From NCBI RefSeq assembly GCF_003651245.1, contig NZ_RAPE01000002.1:1-64000 (forward strand): a DNA stretch of 64,000 nt, read 5' to 3'. Below the pieces are notes generated by a model. That model had not been told where the DNA came from and did not search any database. It saw only the letters and a program-made list of their open reading frames with translations. Source of the stretch: Roseovarius spongiae. Its GTDB lineage: Bacteria > Pseudomonadota > Alphaproteobacteria > Rhodobacterales > Rhodobacteraceae. Positions 23,597 through 31,095 of the stretch are shown here, piece after piece. Every line of letters starts with the position of its first letter. Position 1 is the first letter of the stretch. The position numbers and the translations under genes were made by a program.

Positions 23597-25264
23597 TCAT
23601 TCGCGACGTCGAAAGACGCCCAACCCCTCACCGTTCAGATGCTCGACCCGCAGCGTCATTCCGGGTTCGCCAGGCGTGGCGATGAATTCGACCAGTGAGA
23701 CCGATCCCGCTGGCTGGTTCTCGGTGACGGGATACACCACGAAACTGTCGCCATCCCAATGCCGCATGGGCAACTCGCGGCCCTCTGGCCCCAATCGCAG
23801 CACGAGGCTTCCGGTCGTCTCCGTCACCGAAGCAGGGCCGAAATAGGCGTTGTCATAGGCGCCGACATAGGTTGCCGCCGGTCCTGCCGGGGCAGCGTCA
23901 GCGGGCGGCGCAACGCCAACAAGACGTCCCACGGGGGCGATCAGCGACGCCATGATCGGGGCATAGGCCGCCAGCCAGTCCCGGCTGTCGGCTCCGATTT
24001 CCGCCCGGTCGAGAAAGCTTGCGGTAATCGCCTCGGCGGCGCCGGTCGGGGGCGCATTGGTCAGCACGACGATCCCGAGGTCGAGGTCGGGCGCCATCGC
24101 CAGGCTGGTCGACGCCCCGAGCGCGAAGGCGCCCGAGTGGCTCAGCCGCACGCGCCCGGTCAGCCGTGTGTCCACATTGAAGCCGAAGCCATAGCCGCCG
24201 GGACGCGCCGAAATATCCATCGGCGCCCCGCGGATCACCTGCGCCGAGAGCGCCGGAGCCAGTGCTTCCTCGGAAATCAACGGCCCGCTCTGCGCCGTGC
24301 CGCGGCCCAGCACCATCGTCATCCAGCGCGCCATGTCATTGGCGCTGGAGCTGACCCCGCCCGCCGGGCTTTGGGCGTCCGGCTGGCGACGATCGGCGAC
24401 CCGATACTCGCCTTCCACGATGACATGGCTCGCCGCGCGGTTTTCCCGCGCCATGTAATCGGCGTGGCGCGAACTGGTCGACGTCATGCCGAGCGGTCCG
24501 TAGAGGACCGCTTCCGACAGGTCGGCCCAATCCGCGCCTGCCGCCGTCGCGACGGCCTCGGCGGCGGCGGTGAGGCCGAAATTGGTATAGGCGTAGTCGA
24601 CGCGGAAATCACCCTTCGGCAGCAGGGAAAGCCGCTCCAGCACCGCGCGGCGGCCGAACCCGATATCCTCCAGATCGTCACCGGCGTGATCGGGCAGGCC
24701 CGAGCGATGCGCGTAGAGATCCCCGATGGTGACATGCTCATCAATCCAGGGATCGCCCATGTCGAACCAGGGCAGGAATTCGCGGACCGGGCTGTCCCAC
24801 GCCACGCGGCCCGCATCCACCTGCGTCGCGACCACGGTGGCGCCGACCGGTTTTGACAGCGACGCCAGCAAGAAGACCGTATCGGCGTCAACGCGCGCCA
24901 TGCGCCCCACCGCACGGGCGCCAAAGCCCCGGGCATAGACGGTTTGCCCCTTGTGGACCACGGCGATGGCGAGTCCCGGGATGCCGGTCCTCTCCTGCAT
25001 ATCGCGGCCAAGCTCATCCAGCGACGCGATCGCCGCCGCGATCCGTTCCTCCGGCGCCGGCAACAGCACAGCCATTGGCGGCGCGGTCGCCGGATCGGGC
25101 ATGGCGAACGCGGGCGGCATGTTGTCCGCGCCTGCCGCGCCGGGCGACGCCAGGGACAGCAGAGCGGCTAAAAGAAGGTTGAAGCCGAGCGGCTGACGAC
25201 AAGCATGTCCGCGTCCTCTCCGTCGCCGTGGTTTGGTTTTGGGTGACCCGGAACGTATACTCAT
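23597..25264 (-). CDS. Secreted serine hydrolase (class C beta-lactamase / esterase family)
   Basis: This 555-residue protein has an Arg-rich then hydrophobic leader (QPLGFNLLLAALLSLASPGAAGA). The beta-lactamase fold carries the active-site SLSK, the tyrosine motif YAYTN, and a later HSGAFALG that plays the KTG-box role. A C-terminal beta-rich domain of about 110 residues (from AATYVGAYDNAYFGPASV) resembles the lipocalin-like DUF3471 tail of peptide and ester hydrolases. Activity is likely on D-amino peptides or esters rather than antibiotics. ATG 25264 has GGAAAG upstream; longer frames lack a ribosome site. Confidence 0.82.
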   Translation of the reverse strand: MSIRSGSPKTKPRRRRGRGHACRQPLGFNLLLAALLSLASPGAAGADNMPPAFAMPDPATAPPMAVLLPAPEERIAAAIASLDELGRDMQERTGIPGLAIAVVHKGQTVYARGFGARAVGRMARVDADTVFLLASLSKPVGATVVATQVDAGRVAWDSPVREFLPWFDMGDPWIDEHVTIGDLYAHRSGLPDHAGDDLEDIGFGRRAVLERLSLLPKGDFRVDYAYTNFGLTAAAEAVATAAGADWADLSEAVLYGPLGMTSTSSRHADYMARENRAASHVIVEGEYRVADRRQPDAQSPAGGVSSSANDMARWMTMVLGRGTAQSGPLISEEALAPALSAQVIRGAPMDISARPGGYGFGFNVDTRLTGRVRLSHSGAFALGASTSLAMAPDLDLGIVVLTNAPPTGAAEAITASFLDRAEIGADSRDWLAAYAPIMASLIAPVGRLVGVAPPADAAPAGPAATYVGAYDNAYFGPASVTETTGSLVLRLGPEGRELPMRHWDGDSFVVYPVTENQPAGSVSLVEFIATPGEPGMTLRVEHLNGEGLGVFRRRE

Positions 25265-25715
25265 GCTGCACTTTCCTTCTTCAAACAACGGCCATGGCGG
25301 CAGGCCAGTCACATTCAATATCGGCGCTCTTCCGCAAAAGGTGGTCGAGAAGAGTCTCGTGGTCCGTTCCTCGATAAGCGCCAACAAGTTGCTGAATCAA
25401 TAATGAGATAGGTTCATGGTGACGTAAAGCAGAGTGCAGGCGATAGGCGCCATTCCTGCTAGACCCCCGATCGCTCGGTGGAAATAGTCTGATCGACGTG
25501 CATCGACGCCAGTATGGCGCGCGCCGCCACGGCCCCGACCGCGCCGAGTGGCGAGGACGGGCGCGCATGATAGCGGCCCGCTGCGATTGATCGACTGCCT
25601 TACCCTTGCCAGCCCTGCCGATCCCCGTTTGCAACATGGTTTGTTGCCTTGGAGCGGGCATAGCACCTTGTTTGCAGGGGCTTTAATTCGTTCCAACGGC
25701 ATAGGTAGGGAAAAG
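25265..25715. other. Gene-free gap between serine hydrolase and SRP RNA
   Basis: This 451-bp gap has no believable frame on either strand. It is less GC-rich than its surroundings and should hold the serine-hydrolase promoter (minus strand) at its left end and the terminator of the SRP RNA at its right end. It may contain an unrecognised small RNA, but no hairpin-plus-T-run was found apart from the SRP RNA end. Confidence 0.4.
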
Positions 25716-25813
25716 GTGAGAGGTTGGACAACGACCCAAGCGTGGCTCGTTACGGCTGCTTCCTTCCGGACCTGACCGGGTTGGCGAGGCGCCTGCCCGC
25801 GCCAACCTCTCGA
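25716..25813 (-). ncRNA. ffs: Signal recognition particle RNA, small bacterial type (4.5S)
   Basis: On the minus strand the core reads GGTCAGGTCCGGAAGGAAGC, the universal SRP apical loop that binds Ffh (M-domain). The ends pair: GAGAGGTTGG at the 5' side (25811-25802) with CCAACCTCTC at the 3' side (25727-25718), giving a single long rod of about 95 nt. Downstream on the minus strand comes ACCTTTTCCC, a short T-run that may end transcription. It is essential for membrane-protein targeting. Exact ends are good to a few bases. Confidence 0.95.
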
Positions 25814-25818
25814 CGCCC

Positions 25819-25847
25819 GATATAGGCGGGCCCGCGGGGATTCGCAA
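25819..25847 (-). promoter_or_regulatory. sigma70-type promoter of the SRP RNA
   Basis: On the minus strand, TTGCGA (25847-25842) and TATATC (25824-25819) are separated by exactly 17 bp. Transcription would start about 7 bases downstream at 25811-25813, just where the SRP RNA stem begins. The spacer is a GC-rich discriminator-like stretch. Confidence 0.7.
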
Positions 25848-25857
25848 GGCGCGCGGA

Positions 25858-27720
25858 TCAGAACGGCACGCGTAACCGAAGAAAGCCCGCATCGGTCAGC
25901 CCGAGCGGCGTCAGCCCCGCTTCTTCGAGCGCGCCGGGGATGCGAACGATGTCCGGCCCGGTCTCCAGCACGGCCGTGGCGCCGGGCAGGGGGGCGAAGC
26001 GCCAGACCGGCTCGGGGTCGGGCGCCGCCGCCGCACCCGCGTCGCCCAGGTAATCCGTCAGCAGATCGCGCATGACCGCATCGCCGCGATGAATGACGTT
26101 TTCCGGCGCGGGCGGGATGTAGGGGCCGGCGCCCGAGGCGCGGTAATTGGTGGTCGCCAGCAGGAACACCGCGTCGTCATGCAGCGGTTCGCCGCCGAAT
26201 GTGAGGTCGCGGATGCGGCGCGCCTTTGGATCAATCAGCTCTCCCGATGGGGTGAAGCGCGGCGGCGCGCTCAGGTCGATCCGGTAGCGCAACCCCTCGA
26301 TGAGGTCGAACATATGGCCCGGCGTGGCGGGGTCGCAAAGCGGCTGGTCCCGCACACCCGGCGTCAGCGTGGCAAAGCAGGTCGCCGCCCGCTCGAGCCA
26401 GTCGCGCAGTTCTGCGCCGCTCACGCGCAACCCCCAGAGCGTGTTGGGAAACCCCCCGGTCAGGTCGGCCGCGTTGCGCAGGCTGAGCGATCCGGGCGGG
26501 ATGTCGGTGAAATGCGTTGGCCCGCCCCGCCCGCCGGTCTTGAACGGGGGGGACGCGGAGAGGATCGGCACGCCCTCCCATTGCGTTCCGGCGACGGCGC
26601 GGGCAAGAGCCGCGCGCTGTGCGCGGGCGACAAGCCGGACCGCCTGGCAGCTTCGCGCCATCGCCAGGTAGCTGTGCAGCGGATGGGCGCTGCGCCCGAT
26701 GGGCCGCGCAGTGATCGCGCGCGTGGCGGCGTGCGCCCTGGCCAGCGTGGCGCTGAGCGCCGGATCGGCGGGAACAGGCGCGGGGGCGGCGACCGCGCGG
26801 GTTTCGCTGGCATGCGCGGTGACGCGCCAGCCCCCGGGTCCGCGTCCCAGCGTCAGGTCGAGCACGCCAAGATGCGAGCCGCGAAACCCCGCCATCACCG
26901 TCGGCGTCCCGACGAGCGCGCCGCCGCCGCCATCGGGGAAAACCTCGTGGCTGTGCCCGCAAATGAGCGCGTCGACGCCGGGCAGCGCCGCCAGCGCGAG
27001 CGCCGCGTTCTCCATGCCCGGACGCGGGGCGGCGGCGTCGATGCCGGTATGGCCCAGCACGACCACGATATCGGCCCCCTCGGCGCGCATCTGCGGGATC
27101 AGGCGGCGGGCGGCGGCGACCATGTCCTCGACGCCGAGGCGTCCCATGAGGTGCGGCGCGTCCCAGACCGCGATCTGCGGCGGCACCAGTCCGAGAACGC
27201 CGATCGTCAGCGTGTGACGCCGCCCGTCGCTATCGCTCATCTCGCGCTTCAGCAGCAGGTAGGGCGGCAGGGGCGCGCCGCCGTCGGCGTCGCGGATGTT
27301 GCCGCAGGTGACCGGGTGTCGCGCCGCCCGGAGCGTCCGCAGAAGCCAGTCCAGCCCGAAGTTGAACTCGTGGTTTCCAACGCAGGCGGCGTCGTATTCC
27401 AGGTGGTTCATCGCGGCGATCACGGGGTGCGCGCCGGTCCAGCCGCTGCCGGGCTGCGCGGTGATATCCGCCAGCGGCGTGCCCTGTAGCGCGTCGCCGT
27501 TGTCGAACAGCATCACGTTGGCCGCCTCGTCCCTCGCGGCGCGGATCAGCGTCGCGGTGCGCGCCAGGCCGTAGGGCTGATCGCCGCGGTCGGTGAAATA
27601 GTCGAAGGGCAGCAGGTTGCCGTGAAGATCGGTCGTCGAAAGCAGGCGTAGATGGATGGCCGCGCCGGAGTCCGTATCAGCCGCCTGAGCGGTGTCGAAT
27701 GACGGGTCGTGAGAGCTCAT
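25858..27720 (-). CDS. cpdB: 2',3'-cyclic-nucleotide phosphodiesterase / 3'- or 5'-nucleotidase family protein
   Basis: This 620-residue calcineurin-like enzyme has metal motifs STTDLHGN, NGDALQGTPL, VGNHEFNFG, VLGHTGID and CGHSHEVFP in the N-terminal 300 residues, then a nucleotide-recognition C-terminal domain. Similar proteins hydrolyse 2',3'-cyclic nucleotides and nucleotide monophosphates, usually in the periplasm. At ATG 27720 the protein starts MSSHDPSFDTAQAA with no signal peptide, so export is doubtful. Upstream in-frame extension overlaps nudC on the other strand and also lacks a leader. The symbol is given by family, not by proven substrate. Confidence 0.8.
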   Translation of the reverse strand: MSSHDPSFDTAQAADTDSGAAIHLRLLSTTDLHGNLLPFDYFTDRGDQPYGLARTATLIRAARDEAANVMLFDNGDALQGTPLADITAQPGSGWTGAHPVIAAMNHLEYDAACVGNHEFNFGLDWLLRTLRAARHPVTCGNIRDADGGAPLPPYLLLKREMSDSDGRRHTLTIGVLGLVPPQIAVWDAPHLMGRLGVEDMVAAARRLIPQMRAEGADIVVVLGHTGIDAAAPRPGMENAALALAALPGVDALICGHSHEVFPDGGGGALVGTPTVMAGFRGSHLGVLDLTLGRGPGGWRVTAHASETRAVAAPAPVPADPALSATLARAHAATRAITARPIGRSAHPLHSYLAMARSCQAVRLVARAQRAALARAVAGTQWEGVPILSASPPFKTGGRGGPTHFTDIPPGSLSLRNAADLTGGFPNTLWGLRVSGAELRDWLERAATCFATLTPGVRDQPLCDPATPGHMFDLIEGLRYRIDLSAPPRFTPSGELIDPKARRIRDLTFGGEPLHDDAVFLLATTNYRASGAGPYIPPAPENVIHRGDAVMRDLLTDYLGDAGAAAAPDPEPVWRFAPLPGATAVLETGPDIVRIPGALEEAGLTPLGLTDAGFLRLRVPF

Positions 27721-27915
27721 GACCAAGGGCGACTGTCCCCCTTGCGCCCTGCCGGGAACGGATCGTTCGCCGTGCCTAAGGGTGTTTGCGAGACTGATGA
27801 AACAATCATGGGTTGTTTCTAGGGCGTGTCGAAGATTATGCAAAGCCGCCGCTCGCGCCCGTCTTGCCCTCCGCCCGCGAACGTGGCACCCAAGCCACAG
27901 TTGGCGGAGGGGCGC

Positions 27916-28890
27916 ATGCGCGACGCGGAAACGGTGACATTCGGCGGCTCGGCGCTCGACCGCGCGGCGGAACTGCGCGGAGAGCCGGACCTGCTCGAAC
28001 GGGCCCGCCGCGACGGCGCGGGGCAGAGCGTGCTCTTGTGGCGCGGCAAGCCGCTGGTCAGGGCCGGGACGCTCGGCCGCCTGGCGCGCCTGCCGCTCGA
28101 TCACCCGGTGCTTGCGGACTCGGGGATCAAGGGATTGCTGCTGGGACGCGAGGATGACGGCTCGCTCGTTTTCGTCCACGATCTTTCGGGCTGGTGGAAC
28201 CCGCCGGATGTGATCGAGGCCGAGCTGAACCAGTTTCGCGACGCCACGGAACAGCGCCACCCGGACCTGCCGCAGACCCTGGTGTTCGCGGAACTGCGCC
28301 GGATCATGACCCGGCTCAGCCCGCGCGACGCCGAACTCGCCGCCATCGCCAAGGGGCTGACCGGCTGGCACGCGATCCACGGTTTCTGCGCGCGCTGCGG
28401 CGCGCCCAGCCGGATCGTTCAGGCCGGGTGGCAGCGTCATTGCGACGCCTGCGGCGGCCAGCATTTCCCGCGCACCGACCCGGTGGTCATCATGCTGATC
28501 CTGCACGGCAATTCGGTTCTCATGGGCCGCTCTCCGGGCTGGCCCGAGGGCATGTATTCGCTGCTCGCCGGCTTCATCGAGCCGGGCGAGACGATCGAGG
28601 CCGCCGTGCGCCGCGAGGTGTTCGAGGAATCCGGCATCCGCGTGGGCGACGTGCAGTACCTCGCCAGCCAGCCGTGGGTCTTTCCCGCGTCCCTGATGCT
28701 GGGGTGTATCGGCGAGGCGCTGAGCGACGCGATCACCATCGATCCGCTCGAGATCGAGCACGCCATGTGGGTCCCGCGCGAGGAGATCGCCGCCGCCTTC
28801 GCCGGCCAGCATCCGACGCTTGCACCGGCCCGACCGGGGGCGATCGCGCATTTCCTGTTGCGCAACTGGCTTGCGGATACGATGGATTGA
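27916..28890 (+). CDS. nudC: NAD(+) diphosphatase / NADH pyrophosphatase
   Basis: This 324-residue protein has an N-terminal domain, a four-cysteine zinc ribbon (CARCGAPS ... CDACGGQ, about residues 158-177) and a Nudix box GFIEPGETIEAAVRREVFEESGI. The NudC-specific SQPWVFPASLM follows. It hydrolyses NAD(H) and can remove NAD caps from RNA. ATG 27916 follows GGAGG at 6-7 bp. It is transcribed divergently from the phosphodiesterase gene, with 195 bp between the starts. Confidence 0.92.
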   Translation: MRDAETVTFGGSALDRAAELRGEPDLLERARRDGAGQSVLLWRGKPLVRAGTLGRLARLPLDHPVLADSGIKGLLLGREDDGSLVFVHDLSGWWNPPDVIEAELNQFRDATEQRHPDLPQTLVFAELRRIMTRLSPRDAELAAIAKGLTGWHAIHGFCARCGAPSRIVQAGWQRHCDACGGQHFPRTDPVVIMLILHGNSVLMGRSPGWPEGMYSLLAGFIEPGETIEAAVRREVFEESGIRVGDVQYLASQPWVFPASLMLGCIGEALSDAITIDPLEIEHAMWVPREEIAAAFAGQHPTLAPARPGAIAHFLLRNWLADTMD

Positions 28891-28929
28891 GGCAAGAATA
28901 CCGCGAAGCGCACGCAAGAGGCCGGGCGG

Positions 28930-29397
28930 ATGAAGTTTGCGACGATAGAGGATATCGAGGCCCCGATCGGCTTCGTCTTTGGCGAGGTGTCGGATTTCGC
29001 CGCGCTCGAACGCTCCGCGCTACGCCGCGGCGCCGAGGTGCAGCGCACCGACGATCTTGGCGCGAACGGGGTCGGCATGTGCTGGGACGCCGCGTTCGAG
29101 TGGCGCGGCAAGCAGCGCCGGACGGAGCTCGAACTTGTCGGCTACGAGCCCCCCAACGCCATGCGCTTCGCGTCCGCGTCCGAGTCGATGAACGGCGATC
29201 TGTGGCTCGACCTCGTGGCGCTCTCGCGCGGGCGCACGCGCCTGTCGATGGAGATGGAGCTCCGCCCGCAGAACCTGTCGGCGCGGCTCTTGCTGCAATC
29301 TCTGAAGCTCGCCCGCGGCAACATCATGAGGCGCTATGAGCAGCGCATCGCGACCTACGCGCGCGACCTCGAGGACAAGTACAGGCGCCGCGGCTGA
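28930..29397 (+). CDS. SRPBCC-family protein, function unknown
   Basis: This 155-residue protein starts 39 bp after nudC. It opens MKFATIEDIEAPIGFVFGEVSDFAALERSA and shows the alternating pattern of a START-like (SRPBCC) fold: WRGKQRRTELELVGYEPPNAMRF, LVALSRGRTRLSMEMELRP, then a long C-terminal helix. Proteins of this fold bind hydrophobic ligands. No catalytic residues can be assigned. It is probably co-transcribed with nudC. Confidence 0.7.
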   Translation: MKFATIEDIEAPIGFVFGEVSDFAALERSALRRGAEVQRTDDLGANGVGMCWDAAFEWRGKQRRTELELVGYEPPNAMRFASASESMNGDLWLDLVALSRGRTRLSMEMELRPQNLSARLLLQSLKLARGNIMRRYEQRIATYARDLEDKYRRRG

Positions 29398-29405
29398 GCG
29401 ACGTC

Positions 29406-30239
29406 CTATTCCCGTGCCGGGTCGCGCGGATAGACCCCGAGGATATCGAGCTGCGAGGTGAAATAGCGCAACTCCTCCAGCGCGCGGGCGACGTTGGCGT
29501 CGTCGGGGTGGCCTTCGATGTCCGCGTAGAACTGCGTCGCCGAGAACGATCCGCCGACCATGTACGACTCCAGCTTGGTCATGTTGACGCCGTTGGTCGC
29601 GAACCCGCCCATCGCCTTGTAGAGCGCGGCCGGGATGTTGCGCACGGTAAAGACGAAGGTGGTCAGCATGCCGTCGTCGCCGCGCCGCGAATGGTCCGGC
29701 TCGGGCGCCATGACGAGGAACCGCGTGGTGTTGTCGCCCTCGTCCTCGATATGGCGCGCCAGCACGTCCAGACCGTAGATCTCGCCCGCCAACTCGCTGG
29801 CGAGCGCGGCGGTCGCCGGATCGCCGTCCTGGGCCACCTGCCGGGCCGATCCGGCGGTGTCCGCGCCGGTCACGCGCGCGATGCCGTGGCGTTCCAGGAA
29901 CGCGCGGCACTGGCCCAGCAGCATGGTGTGGCTCATCGCCTGGCCGATATCCTCCAGCCGCGTGCCGCGCAGGCCCAGCAGGTTGATATGCACCCGCACA
30001 AAGGCCTCGCCCACGATGTGCAGCCCGCTTTGCGGCATCAGGTGGTGGATATCGGCCACCCGCCCGAAGGTCGAGTTCTCGATCGGCAGCATCGCCAGCG
30101 CCGCCTCGCCCGAGCGAACCGCCTCCATCGCGTCCTCGAAGGTGCGGCAGGGCAGGGCGTCCATGTCCGGATAGGTCTGCGCGCAGGCCTGGTGCGAATA
30201 GGCGCCCGGTTCTCCCTGAAAGGCGATAAGTCTGGTCAT
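29406..30239 (-). CDS. pheA: Prephenate dehydratase
   Basis: This 277-residue enzyme converts prephenate to phenylpyruvate for phenylalanine synthesis. It has the periplasmic-binding-like catalytic domain (FQGEPGAYSHQAC at the start; the NTTRFLVM motif, with the catalytic Thr-Arg-Phe, at about 177-184) and a C-terminal ACT domain (TTFVFTVRNIPAALYKAMGGF; KLESYMVGG) that binds phenylalanine as feedback inhibitor. There is no chorismate mutase domain, as is usual in alphaproteobacteria. It converges on the SRPBCC gene and is divergent from the cytochrome gene. Confidence 0.92.
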   Translation of the reverse strand: MTRLIAFQGEPGAYSHQACAQTYPDMDALPCRTFEDAMEAVRSGEAALAMLPIENSTFGRVADIHHLMPQSGLHIVGEAFVRVHINLLGLRGTRLEDIGQAMSHTMLLGQCRAFLERHGIARVTGADTAGSARQVAQDGDPATAALASELAGEIYGLDVLARHIEDEGDNTTRFLVMAPEPDHSRRGDDGMLTTFVFTVRNIPAALYKAMGGFATNGVNMTKLESYMVGGSFSATQFYADIEGHPDDANVARALEELRYFTSQLDILGVYPRDPARE

Positions 30240-30365
30240 TGAGTCACGCGTCCCTGCGCGCCCGCCACCCGGGCGCTTTGTCGCGGAAACTATACCTTGC
30301 GCACGGGCAGGGGAAGCGGATAGATACGCCTTCGAGAGACTGCAAATTCAGATGGAAGCGGGCCC

Positions 30366-30881
30366 ATGTTCGACACGATGACTGTAACCAAGATTTTCGG
30401 CGGCCTGTGCGGGGCTCTCCTCGTGTTCCTTCTTGGTAAATTCGCGGCGGACATGATCTATTACGGCGGCGGCCACGGGGAAGAGGCCGCGCAGGGCTAT
30501 ATGATCGCGACCGATTCCGGCGACGACGGCGGCGCCCAGGAAGAGTCGGGCCCCTCGTTCGAGGAGGTCTACGCCTCCGCGGACGCCGGCAAGGGCGAGC
30601 GCGTGTTCAACAAGTGCAAGGCCTGCCACAACGTCGACGGCACCGACACGACCGGCCCGCATCTCGACGGCGTCGTCGGACGCCCGGTCGACAGCGTCGA
30701 GGGGTATGCCTATTCCGGCGCGCTCGAAAAGGTCGCCGACGTCTGGACGCCCGAAAATCTGAGCGGCTTTCTCGAGAACCCCGCCGGCTTTGCGCCCGGC
30801 ACGAAGATGGGTTTTGCCGGTCTGTCCAAGATCGAGGACCGCGCGAACGTGATCGCCTATCTCGACAGTCTCGGCAGCTGA
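30366..30881 (+). CDS. Membrane-anchored class I cytochrome c
   Basis: This 171-residue protein has an uncleaved N-terminal anchor (TKIFGGLCGALLVFLLGKFAADMIYYGG), a flexible Gly/Asp-rich linker (residues 35-65) and a cytochrome c domain with CKACH (Cys84, Cys87, His88), GPHLDGVVGRP and Met ligand in GTKMGFAG. This layout matches cytochrome cy/CycM-type electron carriers that link the bc1 complex to terminal oxidases in Rhodobacteraceae. It could feed the cbb3 oxidase encoded 10 kb away. Confidence 0.88.
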   Translation: MFDTMTVTKIFGGLCGALLVFLLGKFAADMIYYGGGHGEEAAQGYMIATDSGDDGGAQEESGPSFEEVYASADAGKGERVFNKCKACHNVDGTDTTGPHLDGVVGRPVDSVEGYAYSGALEKVADVWTPENLSGFLENPAGFAPGTKMGFAGLSKIEDRANVIAYLDSLGS

Positions 30882-30904
30882 TCCGGCCACCGCGCGACGA
30901 CCAG

Positions 30905-30937
30905 AAGGGCCGCCGCCCCGCCCGGGCCGGCGGCCTT
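30905..30937 (+). terminator. GC-rich hairpin after the cytochrome c gene
   Basis: GGCCGCCG and CGGCGGCC pair as an 8-bp stem, extended by AAG/CTT with one bulged base, 24 bp after the cytochrome stop. The loop is C/G-rich. There is no T-run, so it may act as a weak terminator or as an mRNA 3' end protector. Confidence 0.4.
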
Positions 30938-31095
30938 GTCATGCCGCGCCCCTCGCGGCGATGTGATCGCGCAGGGCCAAAGCTGTGAAGCGGGGGCGAA
31001 AATCGGGCATTCAGATTCGGCGCGACATGTTCTAGCGTGCGCCGGAACGCAGCCGCGCCGGTTCGATCCGGCGCCGCGCGGCAAGGAGGATGAGC

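Noticed and set aside
25265..25715. A possible tRNA or second small RNA in the gap
   Set aside because: No cloverleaf arms, TTCRA loop or terminator could be drawn; only the SRP RNA to its right is supported.
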